Shown: positions 52,462 to 61,052 of the stretch, one piece after another
How positions within the stretch are numbered: the first letter of the stretch is position 1
How the letters are laid out: each line of letters starts with the position of its first letter
Assembly: GCA_964576715.1 (NCBI GenBank)
Contig: CAZNWE010000011.1
Location: 1-64,000, forward strand
Reading direction: 5' to 3'
Source: SLRI01 sp964576715
GTDB taxonomy: Bacteria > Pseudomonadota > Alphaproteobacteria > Geminicoccales > Geminicoccaceae
Length of the DNA: 64,000 nucleotides
Made by a program: the position numbers and the translations under genes
Notes under the pieces: model-generated
Told to the model about the DNA's origin: nothing
Databases searched by the model: none
Seen by the model: the letters and a program-made list of their open reading frames with translations, nothing else

Positions 52462-53430
52462 ATGCTTGTCGACCGCCGCAAGACCCTGCTCGCCGCCGGT
52501 GCCGCAGTACTGGCGCCGGGCCTCGCCGGCAGCCGCGCCGCAATGGCCGCGGCCCCGCTGCTCGGCCCGGCACGGCCCAGCTTCTATCGCTTCCAGCTCG
52601 GCGATTTCGAGGTCACGACGCTGCTCGACGGTGCAGTGCAGTTCGACGGCCCGCACCCGATCTTCGGCGAGAACCAGCCGGCCGAGGCCGTCGCCGCCGT
52701 CGCGGAGGCGAACTTCCTGCCGGCCGACCGGATGGAGATCAGCTTCACCCCGATCCTCGTCAACACCGGCGACAGCCTCGTCCTCTTCGACGGTGGCAAC
52801 GGCCCCGCACGCCGTCCCGGCGCCGGCAACCTCATGGCCACGATCGAGGCCGCCGGCTACACCGCCGAGCAGGTGGACACGCTGGTCATCAGCCATTTCC
52901 ATGGCGATCATATCGGCGGGCTGATGACCGACGGCGTGCCGACCTACCCGAACGCCGTCTACGTGACCGGCCAGGTCGAGTACGACTTCTGGAGCCACGA
53001 CGACCGGCTCAGCGGCCCGACCGAGAACAGTGCGCAGCTGGTCCGCAGCAATGTCGTGCCGCTGGCCGAGAAGATGCGCTTCATCGGCGACGGTGGCGAG
53101 GTGGTGCCCGGCATCAACGCCATCGCCGCCTTCGGCCACACCCCCGGCCACATGGCCTACCACATCGAAAGCCAGGGTCGCCGGCTCGTGCACTGGGTGG
53201 ATGCGTCGAACCACTACATCCTATCGGTGCAGCAACCCGACTGGCACGTCCGCTTCGACATGGACAAGGAGGCCGCCGTCGCCACGCGCAAGCGCCTGTT
53301 CGACATGGCCAACGCCGAGCGCATCCCGGTCACCGGCTACCACATGCCCTTCCCGGCCGTGGGCTTCGTCGACAAGACCGCCGACGGTTCCTATCGCTGG
53401 GTCCAGGCCAGCTACCAGCTCAACCTCTAG
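52462..53430 (+). CDS. Exported MBL-fold metallohydrolase
   Basis: This 322-residue protein begins with a Tat-like signal (VDRRKTLLAAGAAVLAPGLAG) and has the metallo-beta-lactamase metal motif SHFHGDHIGG, GHTPGHMAYH and HWVDASNHY. It belongs to the large periplasmic MBL-fold group that includes lactonase-like and quorum-quenching enzymes; substrate unknown. GAGGGATGG lies upstream of ATG 52462. Its 3' end overlaps the HxlR gene, which is convergent. Confidence 0.85.
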   Translation: MLVDRRKTLLAAGAAVLAPGLAGSRAAMAAAPLLGPARPSFYRFQLGDFEVTTLLDGAVQFDGPHPIFGENQPAEAVAAVAEANFLPADRMEISFTPILVNTGDSLVLFDGGNGPARRPGAGNLMATIEAAGYTAEQVDTLVISHFHGDHIGGLMTDGVPTYPNAVYVTGQVEYDFWSHDDRLSGPTENSAQLVRSNVVPLAEKMRFIGDGGEVVPGINAIAAFGHTPGHMAYHIESQGRRLVHWVDASNHYILSVQQPDWHVRFDMDKEAAVATRKRLFDMANAERIPVTGYHMPFPAVGFVDKTADGSYRWVQASYQLNL

Positions 53431-53818
53431 CCTCGGCCGCGGCGCGGCGCTGCCGAGGCGCCTCGCCGCGCGCCGCCGCGAGCTGCTTCAGCCGGTGACC
53501 GACGTCGACGATCGCGTCGATCGCCGGCACCAGCTCCCGGCCGTGCCCGGTCAGGGTGTACTCGACCGAGGGTGGCGACGTGGGCTTGACCTCGCGCGCC
53601 ACCACCCCCTTGGCCTCTAGCTCGCGCAGCCGTGCCGTCAGCACCTTGGCCGAAACCGTCGCGAGATCGAGCTTGAGCTCGCTGAAGCGCCGCGGCCCGC
53701 CGCGCAGATACCAGATGATGTTGGCCGTCCAGGCCCCACCGAGCACCGCCATGCAGGTCATCAGCGGGCAGGCCTCGGGCGGCTCCGGCGAGTGATTGCG
53801 TCTGACCTTCAACGGCAT
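53420..53818 (-). CDS. HxlR-family transcriptional regulator
   Basis: This 132-residue winged-helix regulator has CPLMTCMAVLGGAWTANIIWYL, RFSELKLDLATVSAKVLTARLRELEAKGVV and the wing PSVEYTLTGHGREL, all typical of HxlR. The conserved cysteine near the N-terminus is a possible redox or electrophile sensor, as shown for some HxlR proteins. It is divergent from the GST operon and its intergenic region has matching inverted repeats. ATG 53818. Confidence 0.9.
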   Translation of the reverse strand: MPLKVRRNHSPEPPEACPLMTCMAVLGGAWTANIIWYLRGGPRRFSELKLDLATVSAKVLTARLRELEAKGVVAREVKPTSPPSVEYTLTGHGRELVPAIDAIVDVGHRLKQLAAARGEAPRQRRAAAEARG

Positions 53819-53832
53819 CACAGATACCTCGG

Positions 53833-53865
53833 GTTACTTGGTGGTAACTTGATAATCACGTTACC
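53833..53865. promoter_or_regulatory. Putative HxlR operator
   Basis: Two overlapping inverted repeats sit between the divergent hxlR-like and GST genes: GTTAC (53833-53837) with GTAAC (53844-53848), and GGTAAC (53843-53848) with GTTACC (53860-53865). The spacing and position fit an HxlR dimer site controlling both directions. Confidence 0.65.
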
Positions 53866-53943
53866 AAAAGAAATCAAGTTTACCCAGGCAACGAGCTGGC
53901 GATAGCTTCCTGCCGCCACAGCAAACCTGCCTGGAGACATCCG

Positions 53944-54558
53944 ATGCAGCTCTTCTACAAGCCCGGCGCCTGCTCGCTCGCCTCGCATATCGCCCTGCGC
54001 GAAGCCGGCGTGCCCTTCGACCTCGTCGAGGTCGACACCGCGACCGGCCGGACGGCCGACGGTGACGACTACACCATCGTCAATCGCAAGGGCTATGTAC
54101 CGGCGCTTCGCCTCGCCGACGGCCGGACCCTGACGGAAGGTGCGGCCATCCTCCAGTTCATCGCCGACCGGCACCCCGAGGCGCGGCTCGCACCCGCCGC
54201 CGGCACCTTCGCCAGGGCCAAGCTGCAGGAGCACCTCAACTACGTCGCCGCCGAACTGCACAAGGCGTTCACGCCGTTCTTCAGCGGCCACCCGTTGGAA
54301 GGTGTGGCGCGCGCCACCGCCGAGGGCCACGTCCTCGATCGGCTCCGCCACATGGAGGAGGTGCTCGCCGACGGGCGGCCCTATCTCGACGGCGAGACCT
54401 TCGGCGTCGCCGACGCCTATCTGTTCGTCGTCGCCGGCTGGGCCGGCCATGTCGGGATCAGCCTCGCCGGGCTGCCCCGGCTCGAGCGTTTCCTCGCCCG
54501 CGTCGGCGAGCGGGCGAGCACCCGGGCTGCCATGCGCGCCGAGGGCCTGCTGCCATGA
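53944..54558 (+). CDS. Glutathione S-transferase, beta-like
   Basis: This 204-residue GST has FYKPGACSLASHIALREAGVPF (beta-class start with the CSL cysteine), GYVPALRLADGRTLTEGAAILQFI and a complete helical domain. Start ATG 53944 follows CTGGAG. It is the first gene of an operon under the HxlR regulator; its stop overlaps the next start by 4 bases (ATGA). Probably conjugates or reduces an electrophile that HxlR senses. Confidence 0.92.
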   Translation: MQLFYKPGACSLASHIALREAGVPFDLVEVDTATGRTADGDDYTIVNRKGYVPALRLADGRTLTEGAAILQFIADRHPEARLAPAAGTFARAKLQEHLNYVAAELHKAFTPFFSGHPLEGVARATAEGHVLDRLRHMEEVLADGRPYLDGETFGVADAYLFVVAGWAGHVGISLAGLPRLERFLARVGERASTRAAMRAEGLLP

Positions 54559-54971
54559 AGGCCCACGCCGAGGAAACGGTCACGACCTCCGCCTTCGCGG
54601 ACATTGCCAGGGTCATCCAGCGCTATTTCGACGGGCTCCACCTGAGCGACACGGAGCGCCTCGCCCCGGTCTTTCACCCGCAGGCCATCTATGCCTCGGC
54701 GAGCGACGGGACGCTGCTTCACCGGACGATGGCCGACTACTTCGCGGTGGTCGACCGCCGCCCGTCGCCGGCGAGCCGCGGCGAGCGCCGCCGCGACCGC
54801 ATCCGCTCGATCGAGCTCGCCGGCCCCGTCACCGCCAGGGCCGCCGTCAACTGCGCCATCGGCGACACCTACTTCACCGACTTCCTGAGCCTCGTGCTGG
54901 TCGACGGTCGCTGGCAGATCATCGCCAAGGTTTTCCACGGCGAGCCGCTGGCGGCTGTCGAGAGCAGCTGA
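54555..54971 (+). CDS. NTF2-like (nuclear transport factor 2 family) protein
   Basis: This 138-residue protein resembles SnoaL/NTF2-type lumazine-binding-like domains: VIQRYFDGLHLSDTERLAPVFHPQAI and FTDFLSLVLVDGRWQIIAKVFH are the typical first helix and last strands. Such proteins act as small-molecule isomerases, dehydratases or accessory folds. Its role in the operon is unknown. Coupled to the GST by the ATGA overlap. Confidence 0.82.
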   Translation: MKAHAEETVTTSAFADIARVIQRYFDGLHLSDTERLAPVFHPQAIYASASDGTLLHRTMADYFAVVDRRPSPASRGERRRDRIRSIELAGPVTARAAVNCAIGDTYFTDFLSLVLVDGRWQIIAKVFHGEPLAAVESS

Positions 54972-54985
54972 GAGCGGAGAGCACC

Positions 54986-55225
54986 ATGCCCTACGTCAAG
55001 ATCGAGATCACCCGCGAGGGTGCCACCGCCGGGCAGAAGGCCCGGCTGATCGAAGGCGTCACCGACCTTTTGGCCCAGGTCCTGAACAAGAACCCGGCCA
55101 CCACCGTGGTCGTGATCGACGAAGTCGACCTCGACAACTGGGGGATCGGCGGCCTGCCGGTAATGCAGTTCCGCCAGGACCTGCAGGCGGCCCGGTCTCG
55201 GCCGGCACGCGCCCCGGCGCGCTGA
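54986..55225 (+). CDS. 4-Oxalocrotonate tautomerase family protein
   Basis: This 79-residue protein has Pro at position 2 of the translation (the catalytic Pro1 after Met removal) in PYVKIEITREGATAGQKARLIEGVTDLL, as in 4-OT enzymes. VVVIDEVDLDNWGIGG matches the second half of the fold. It catalyses keto-enol tautomerisation of a small acid or acts on electrophiles. It lies between the NTF2-like and flavin oxidoreductase genes, with 1 base before the latter. Confidence 0.9.
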   Translation: MPYVKIEITREGATAGQKARLIEGVTDLLAQVLNKNPATTVVVIDEVDLDNWGIGGLPVMQFRQDLQAARSRPARAPAR

Positions 55226-55226
55226 C

Positions 55227-56213
55227 ATGGCACCGGCCGGGCGCCTGCGCACGCCGCTTACCGAGCGGCTCGGCATCCGCCACCCCATCCTCTTGGCCCC
55301 CATGGCCGGCGTCAGCGGCGGGGCGCTGGCCGCCGCCGTCAGCCAGGCCGGCGGGCTCGGCATCCTCGGCGGCGGCTACGGCGACCGCAGCTGGCTCGAC
55401 CGCGAGATCAGGGCCGCCGGCGATGCGCCAATCGGGATCGGCTTCATCACCTGGGCGCTCGCCCGGCAGCCCACGTTGCTCGACCGGGTCCTCGACCACG
55501 CGCCGGTCGCGATCTTCCTCTCGTTCGGCGACTGCCGCCCCTGCGCCGCGAAGGTCGCCCGCTCGACCTCGCTGCTGATCCTCCAGGTGCAATCCCTGGC
55601 GCAGGCCCGCGCGGCGATCGACGCCGGTGCCGATATCCTGGTGGCACAGGGTACCGAGGCGGGCGGCCACGGCGGCAGGCGGGCGACCCTGCCACTGGTT
55701 CCGGCCATCGTCGACATTGCCGGCAGCGTCCCGGTGGTGGCGGCGGGCGGCATCGCCGACGGCCGGGGTCTCGCCGCGGCGCTCATGCTCGGCGCCCAGG
55801 GCGTGCTCTGCGGCACCGCCTTCTTCGCCAGCCACGAGGCGATGGTCCATCCGGCGTACAAGCAGGCAGCCGTCACCGCCACGGGCGATGCGACCCTGCG
55901 CAGCCGGGTTTTCGACATCGCCCGCGGCCTCGACTGGCCGCCGGACTGGGACCTCCGGACCCTGCGCAACCGCTTTGCCGCGACCTGGGCCGCGGCACCG
56001 GGCAGGCTCGCCGTGGAGGGCGACGCCGCGCGCCGCGTCTATGCCGCCGCCGTGGCCGCGGGCGACGTCGAGACCGCGGCCGTCATCGTCGGCGAGGCCG
56101 TCGACCTGGTCCGCCGGCAGGAGCCGGCCGCCGCGATCGTCGAGCGGATCGCCGCCGAGGCGCGGCGGCTGCTCACGAACGCACCGAGCCTCCTGGCTGC
56201 ACCGCCGACTTGA
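55227..56213 (+). CDS. Nitronate monooxygenase-like FMN oxidoreductase
   Basis: This 328-residue TIM-barrel flavoprotein of the NMO/2-nitropropane dioxygenase family has HPILLAPMAGVSGGALAAAVS, the diagnostic AQGTEAGGHGG with the catalytic His, and PVVAAGGIADGRGLAAAL for FMN phosphate. It probably oxidises nitronates or acts as an NAD(P)H-dependent flavin oxidoreductase. ATG 55227. Last gene of the HxlR-linked operon, which fits detoxification of nitro or electrophilic compounds. Confidence 0.88.
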   Translation: MAPAGRLRTPLTERLGIRHPILLAPMAGVSGGALAAAVSQAGGLGILGGGYGDRSWLDREIRAAGDAPIGIGFITWALARQPTLLDRVLDHAPVAIFLSFGDCRPCAAKVARSTSLLILQVQSLAQARAAIDAGADILVAQGTEAGGHGGRRATLPLVPAIVDIAGSVPVVAAGGIADGRGLAAALMLGAQGVLCGTAFFASHEAMVHPAYKQAAVTATGDATLRSRVFDIARGLDWPPDWDLRTLRNRFAATWAAAPGRLAVEGDAARRVYAAAVAAGDVETAAVIVGEAVDLVRRQEPAAAIVERIAAEARRLLTNAPSLLAAPPT

Positions 56214-56273
56214 CACGGGTTAACGGGCCGTCGACAGCCGGTCGGGCAGCCACTCGCGCGGAGAGGACAAGGC

Positions 56274-57275
56274 ATGGCAACGGACGCGCCCATCCGCATC
56301 GGCATGATCGGCCATGGCATGATGGGGGTCTGGCACAGCCGGAACCTCGCCGGCCTTGCGGCCGTGCCGCAGACCATCGTCGGCCGGCGTGACGAGCCGA
56401 CCCAGGCCTTCGCCGCCGAACACGGCTACGCCCATGCCACCACCGATCTCGATTCGATGCTGGCCGACCCCGAGATCGACGCCGTCGTCGTCGCCAGCCC
56501 GTCCGAGACGCATGTCGCGCACAGCCTGGCCGCCATCCGCGCCGGCAAGCATGTGCTGATCGAGATCCCGGTCGCCATGGACCTCGCAGGGGCCGAACGC
56601 GTCACCGAGGCGGCGGCCGGGAGCGGCCGGGTCGTCGCCGTCTGCCACCCCTGGCGGCATCGTCCTGAAATGATCGAGCTGAAGGCGCGGCTCGATGCCG
56701 ACGAGGAGCGGCTGGGCTTCCTCGAGGGAAGGTTCCTGATCCATCGCCTGGAGAACGTGGGGGCCACCGGCTACCGGCGCAGCTGGACGGACAGCATTCT
56801 CTGGCACCACGGCGCGCACCTGGTCGACCTCGCCTCTTGGCTCTTGGGCCCCGACCTCGACGCATCGGGCTGGCTGGCGCCGGTGGACGCGCGGACCGGG
56901 ACACCGATGACGACCTCGGTCACCCTGGCGCGGGCGGACGGCGCCTCGGCGCATCTGCTGCTTACCTATCTGAGCCAGCTCAAGCACAACGAGGCGACGG
57001 CGACCACCGACCGCGACAGCTACCGCATCGACATCCCGGCGGCGACGCTGACCACCACAGTTGGCAGCCAAGCGATCGAGGCCGAGCCGGCGGTCTGCCG
57101 CCACGTGCTCGCCGACTTCGTCACCGCCTGCCGAAGCGGCGGCAGGCCGCGCGTCACGCCGGCCGACGTGCTGCCGTGCATGGCCGCCCTGCAAGCGGTC
57201 CAGGACGCCTGGGACGTGCGGCACGGGGCGCAGAGCCTGCCGGGGCGCGAGCACGAGCGGCTGGGCCGGGGCTAG
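56274..57275 (+). CDS. Gfo/Idh/MocA-family oxidoreductase
   Basis: This 333-residue NAD(P)-dependent oxidoreductase has the Rossmann motif IRIGMIGHGMMGVWHSRNL, the family motif E(I)PVAMDLAGAERV (EKP equivalent, here EIP, so the usual catalytic Lys is missing) and the C-terminal alpha/beta domain with WHHGAHLVDLASWLLG. Loss of the Lys may change or abolish dehydrogenase activity. GAGAGGAC precedes ATG 56274. Substrate unknown; it lies 60 bases after the NMO gene. Confidence 0.83.
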   Translation: MATDAPIRIGMIGHGMMGVWHSRNLAGLAAVPQTIVGRRDEPTQAFAAEHGYAHATTDLDSMLADPEIDAVVVASPSETHVAHSLAAIRAGKHVLIEIPVAMDLAGAERVTEAAAGSGRVVAVCHPWRHRPEMIELKARLDADEERLGFLEGRFLIHRLENVGATGYRRSWTDSILWHHGAHLVDLASWLLGPDLDASGWLAPVDARTGTPMTTSVTLARADGASAHLLLTYLSQLKHNEATATTDRDSYRIDIPAATLTTTVGSQAIEAEPAVCRHVLADFVTACRSGGRPRVTPADVLPCMAALQAVQDAWDVRHGAQSLPGREHERLGRG

Positions 57276-57460
57276 CCGGCAAGGGCGATGACGACAGCAT
57301 AGCGCGCCCCCTTGCCGATCGTGGCGACCAGCCAGAGCATCACCAACCTCAGTGCCCGGCGACCAGCAGCCCCGCCAGCGTCACCTCCGACGGCAACGGC
57401 AGGATGGTCGCGGCGAGGAGCGCCGAGGCGAAGAGGATGACGAGATCCGGCAGCGCCGCG
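57272..57460 (-). pseudogene. yqaA-like (DedA/SNARE-associated) remnant
   Basis: On the minus strand LVILFASALLAATILPLPSE and then VTLAGLLVAG match the start of YqaA-type membrane proteins. The frame then stops. A second frame gives VMLWLVATIGKGARYAVVI, which matches the family C-terminus (GKxxRY). About 100 residues of the middle are missing. I read this as a gene with an internal deletion and frameshift, now overlapping the end of the Gfo/Idh gene by 4 bases. Confidence 0.6.
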
Positions 57461-57604
57461 AGCTGTCCATTGGTTTGGCCCGCCGCATGCCGTGCCACCG
57501 GTTTGGGGGCAGCCACAGGCGTGTCGAGAACCTGTGGTCGTCTTTTCACAGTCGGCGCTTATGGCCATGGGCGGAAATCGCAAGTCGCCTTGGGAGGAAG
57601 CCCG

Positions 57605-59212
57605 ATGATCACGTCCCGTCACCACTGTGCCGGTCTCGTCACCAGCCGCCGCCGGCTCTTGCAGCGCAGTGCCCTGGCCGTTGGCGGGCTGGGCGCTGCG
57701 GCGCTGCTGCCCCGGACCGGTTTCGCCCAGGCCACGATCGTCCGTGACGGGCAGCGCATCGGCGTGCCTTACGGCGTTCAGGTCGGTGACATGCTGCCCG
57801 GCCGGGCGATCATCTGGGCCAAGGCGGACCGGCCCGGGCGGCTCTTGGTGCGCTGGTCGACCACGGAGGATATGAGCAAGGCGCGCCAAGCGCTGCCGGT
57901 GCATGCGCTCGCGGATACCGACTTCACCGCCAAGCTCGATCTCATGGGCCTGCCGGCCGACCAGCGGATCAGCTACGAGGTGCGGTTCCTCGACCTCGGC
58001 GATCTCCAGACGCTGAGCGAGCCCGTGACCGGGAGCTTCCGGACCCCGCCGGCAGAGAAGCGGCACGTCCGCTTCGTCTGGTCGGGCGACACCGCGGGCC
58101 AGGGCTGGGGCATCAATCCCGACTTCGGCGGCATGCGCATCTACGCCACGATGCAGGCGGCCGAGCCCGACTTCTTCATCCATTCGGGCGACACGATCTA
58201 TGCCGACGGGCCGATCGAGGCAGAGAAGATGCTCGACGACGGCAGCGTCTGGAAGAACGTGGTGCTCGAGGAGAAGGCCAAGGTGGCCGAAACACTGGCC
58301 GAGTTTCGCGCCAGCTACGCCTACAACCTGCTGGACGACAATCTCCGGGCCTTCAATGCGGCGGTGCCGATGCTCGCCCAGTGGGACGACCACGAGGTCA
58401 CCAACAACTGGTACTGGGAACTCAGGAAGGACCAGGACGAGCGCTACAAGGAGGGCTCGGCGGCGGTCATGGCGGCCCGCGCCATGCGCGCCTTTCACGA
58501 CTACATGCCGACCCGCCGCCACCCGCTCGAGCAGGACCGCCTTTATACGAGCTTTCCCTATGGCCCGTCGCTCGAGGTCTTCCGGATCGATCTCCGTTCC
58601 TATCGCGGGCCCAACTCGGACGAGCAGCCGACCAGGCTCAGCCCCGAGTTCCGCATCCTGGGGGCCAACCAGATGGCCTGGCTGAAGCGGGCGCTTCGGG
58701 AATCCAACGCCACCTGGAAGGTGATCGCCTCCGACATGCCGATCGGCCTGATCGTCTACGACCAGTGGCAGGAGCAGCAGGGGGCCGAGGCCATTGCGCT
58801 CCGCGACGGCCCGGCCGCCGGGCGCGAGCTCGAGATCGCCGAGCTTTTGACCTTCATCCGCGACGAGGGGATCAAGAACGTGGTGTGGCTCACGGCGGAT
58901 GTGCACTACACCGCTGCCCACCACTACCGCCCCGAGAACGCCCAGTACCAGGCCTTCGCCCCGTTCTGGGAGTTCGTCTCGGGCCCCCTGAACGCCGGCA
59001 GCTTCGGCCCGAACCAGCTCGACAACACCTTCGGCCCCGAGGCGGTCTTCGTGAAGGCACCCGAGGAAGGCCAGGTCAACCTGCCGCCCTCGGCCGGCCT
59101 CCAGTTCTTCGGCCAGGTCGACATCGAGCCCGAGAACGAGGTGATGACCGTCCAGCTCAAGGATCTCGAGGGCCAGACGCTGTTCACCCAGGAGCTGGTG
59201 CCGGAGGCCTAG
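57605..59212 (+). CDS. PhoD-type alkaline phosphatase/phosphodiesterase
   Basis: This 535-residue exported protein has a Tat signal (TSRRRLLQRSALAVGGLGAAALL), the PhoD N-terminal Fn3-like domain (GVQVGDMLPGRAIIWAKAD) and the metallophosphatase core with WSGDTAGQG, FFIHSGDTIYADG, QWDDHEVTNNWYW and WLTADVHYTAAHHY. PhoD enzymes need Ca2+ and Fe3+ and release phosphate from esters in the periplasm. GGGAGGAAG precedes ATG 57605. Long in-frame upstream extensions are shadows of the Gfo/Idh gene. Confidence 0.92.
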   Translation: MITSRHHCAGLVTSRRRLLQRSALAVGGLGAAALLPRTGFAQATIVRDGQRIGVPYGVQVGDMLPGRAIIWAKADRPGRLLVRWSTTEDMSKARQALPVHALADTDFTAKLDLMGLPADQRISYEVRFLDLGDLQTLSEPVTGSFRTPPAEKRHVRFVWSGDTAGQGWGINPDFGGMRIYATMQAAEPDFFIHSGDTIYADGPIEAEKMLDDGSVWKNVVLEEKAKVAETLAEFRASYAYNLLDDNLRAFNAAVPMLAQWDDHEVTNNWYWELRKDQDERYKEGSAAVMAARAMRAFHDYMPTRRHPLEQDRLYTSFPYGPSLEVFRIDLRSYRGPNSDEQPTRLSPEFRILGANQMAWLKRALRESNATWKVIASDMPIGLIVYDQWQEQQGAEAIALRDGPAAGRELEIAELLTFIRDEGIKNVVWLTADVHYTAAHHYRPENAQYQAFAPFWEFVSGPLNAGSFGPNQLDNTFGPEAVFVKAPEEGQVNLPPSAGLQFFGQVDIEPENEVMTVQLKDLEGQTLFTQELVPEA

Positions 59213-59284
59213 CGCGGACCGCTCGACGGCCGAGTGCCGAGCGGCTACCCTCGCAGGTCTGCGCGGCGACCGGGGACGACGGTA

Positions 59285-60715
59285 ATGCGGCATCGCGTGC
59301 TTCTTGTCTGTCTTTCGACACTGTTGGCCATGCTGTGGAGTGGCCCGGCCCTGACCCAAGGGCTGGAGGTGGATTGCAGGGCGGTCGAGGGTGAATGGGA
59401 CTGGCCGATCGGCGGCGTTGTGACCCTGGCCCCGGATGGCGGTGCCGGCTGGGCACCCGAGCCTGGTACGGCCGCTGCCTTCCAGGGTGACTGGTCCTGC
59501 GATCGCCGCAGCGGGCATGTGGTGATCGTCTGGCGGCAGGGGCTGACGGACCGCTTGCGCCTGGACTTCGAGACCGGCGAACTCAGGGGTGAGAACGATG
59601 TGGGGGTCGCCATCGTGGCGCGCCGGCACGATGGCGAGCCGGCACCGCTGGTCGCGCCCGCGGGGGCGGTGCCGCCGATGCTGGTGGGCAGCTGGCTCCT
59701 CGAGGTCATGCTGCCCACGCCCCAGGGGCCGGTGGCGGTGCTCTGGACCATCGAGGCGGACGGCAGCTATCGGATCGAGGCTGGCCCCTACAGCCACGCC
59801 GGGACGATGTCCGCCTTCGCCGGCAGCTGGGAGCAGCAGGCGACCGACCGGGACTTCAGCGATGGCGGTCGCTACCTTTTTCCGAACTGGGCGCGGCTCG
59901 AGACGCCGGCGCGAAGCGGGCATGGCCGCTGGCGCCGGGTCATGCCCGAACTGGTGCTCTCGACCACGGAGGTGAGCGGGCAGAGCCTGCCCGTGGACCT
60001 GCCGGAAGTCGTCGCGAGGGCCCGTCCGGTCGCGTGGTCGTGGCGGCCGGACGCCGAGCTTCGCTGGCTCGAGTTCGATCGGCCGGACAGCAACCAGACG
60101 GGTGCGTCGCTCGAGGTCGGTCTCGCCTTCGTCTCGCCGGCGACGGGTGCCGGGCTGTCAATCACCGTCGGCGGCGACGGCACGCGGTTCTTCGCCCACG
60201 ATGTCGTCAACTGGGGCGGCGATGCGATCCCGGACGGCTTTCTCGACCTGCCGGTGGCCTGGGCGATCGCCCGGCAGCACGGGCTCCTGCCACCGCTCGA
60301 TCGGGCGGGCCTTCGCGTCTGGCGCCCCATCGACGGCGAGCCGGTGCTCGCCTGGTCGGTGAGCGCTGCCCGGGGCGAGCCGCGCGGGCTCAACATCGAC
60401 GGGGTCGCCGGCGGTCGGCTCGACGGCGACCTCTCGGGCTATGTCGCCGCCTACAACGCGCAGTGGGAGGCGGCCATCGCCGGCCTGCGCCAGCTCTTCG
60501 CCCGACCGGCGCCCGGCCCGTCCTCAGGGTCCTCCTCCTCGTCGGAGTCCGGCTCGAGCAGCAGCAGCTACGATGACGCCGGCAGCGGCAGCACTGCGTC
60601 GTCGGGCTACGGCACGGCGGCGCAGAATTCCTGGGGCGCCGGCGACATGCGGGCGTACGACCGGATCCAGAGCGGCACGCCCACAGGCGACGACTGCTAC
60701 CGCTACGGCTGTTGA
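59285..60715 (+). CDS. Secreted protein with Ser-rich linker, unknown function
   Basis: This 476-residue exported protein has a signal peptide (cleavage near PALTQG) and two repeats of a beta-rich unit with a single Trp-rich frame (EGEWDWPIGGVVTLAPDG near 30; VGSWLLEVMLPTPQGPVAV near 140). A second domain of about 200 residues follows, then a Ser/Gly linker (about 415-450) and a short tail with two cysteines (DDCYRYGC). The repeats may sense or bind small ligands. I do not recognise the family. ATG 59285. Confidence 0.7.
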   Translation: MRHRVLLVCLSTLLAMLWSGPALTQGLEVDCRAVEGEWDWPIGGVVTLAPDGGAGWAPEPGTAAAFQGDWSCDRRSGHVVIVWRQGLTDRLRLDFETGELRGENDVGVAIVARRHDGEPAPLVAPAGAVPPMLVGSWLLEVMLPTPQGPVAVLWTIEADGSYRIEAGPYSHAGTMSAFAGSWEQQATDRDFSDGGRYLFPNWARLETPARSGHGRWRRVMPELVLSTTEVSGQSLPVDLPEVVARARPVAWSWRPDAELRWLEFDRPDSNQTGASLEVGLAFVSPATGAGLSITVGGDGTRFFAHDVVNWGGDAIPDGFLDLPVAWAIARQHGLLPPLDRAGLRVWRPIDGEPVLAWSVSAARGEPRGLNIDGVAGGRLDGDLSGYVAAYNAQWEAAIAGLRQLFARPAPGPSSGSSSSSESGSSSSSYDDAGSGSTASSGYGTAAQNSWGAGDMRAYDRIQSGTPTGDDCYRYGC

Positions 60716-60788
60716 GCGGGTCCGGCCGTCGGGTCGATCAGGCGATCGCCGTGGGCTCGCCGCCAATCGCCGAGGCCGGGGAAACACC

Positions 60789-61052
60789 GTGCAGACGCTC
60801 TTCGAAAACGGTCGGATCGCCGACCTCGTGCTCGCCGTCCTGGTGCTCGAGGCCTTGGCGATCCTGTTCTGTCACCGGCTGACCGGCCGGGGGCCGACGC
60901 TGGCCCGGGCCCTGCCCTTCCTCTTGGCCGGCGCCTGTCTGCTGCTCGCCTGGCGGACGGCCGCCGCCGGCCAGCCGTGGCCCCTGCCCGCGGCCTTGCT
61001 GGCGGGTGCCGGGGCCGCCCACGTCGTCGACCTGCTGCGCCGGCGGCGCTAG
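60789..61052 (+). CDS. Small membrane protein, 87 aa
   Basis: This 87-residue protein has three hydrophobic segments (LVLAVLVLEALAILF, ALPFLLAGACLLLAW, LPAALLAGAGAAHVV) and a C-terminal Arg cluster. It starts at GTG 60789 with GGGGAAA upstream. Similar short proteins occur as hypothetical membrane proteins; function unknown. It overlaps the convergent dctM by 4 bases. Confidence 0.6.
   Translation: MQTLFENGRIADLVLAVLVLEALAILFCHRLTGRGPTLARALPFLLAGACLLLAWRTAAAGQPWPLPAALLAGAGAAHVVDLLRRRR

Noticed and set aside
57272..59923. Minus-strand 883-codon frame opposite phoD
   Set aside because: Antisense shadow of a gene with clear catalytic motifs; only its last codons coincide with the yqaA remnant.
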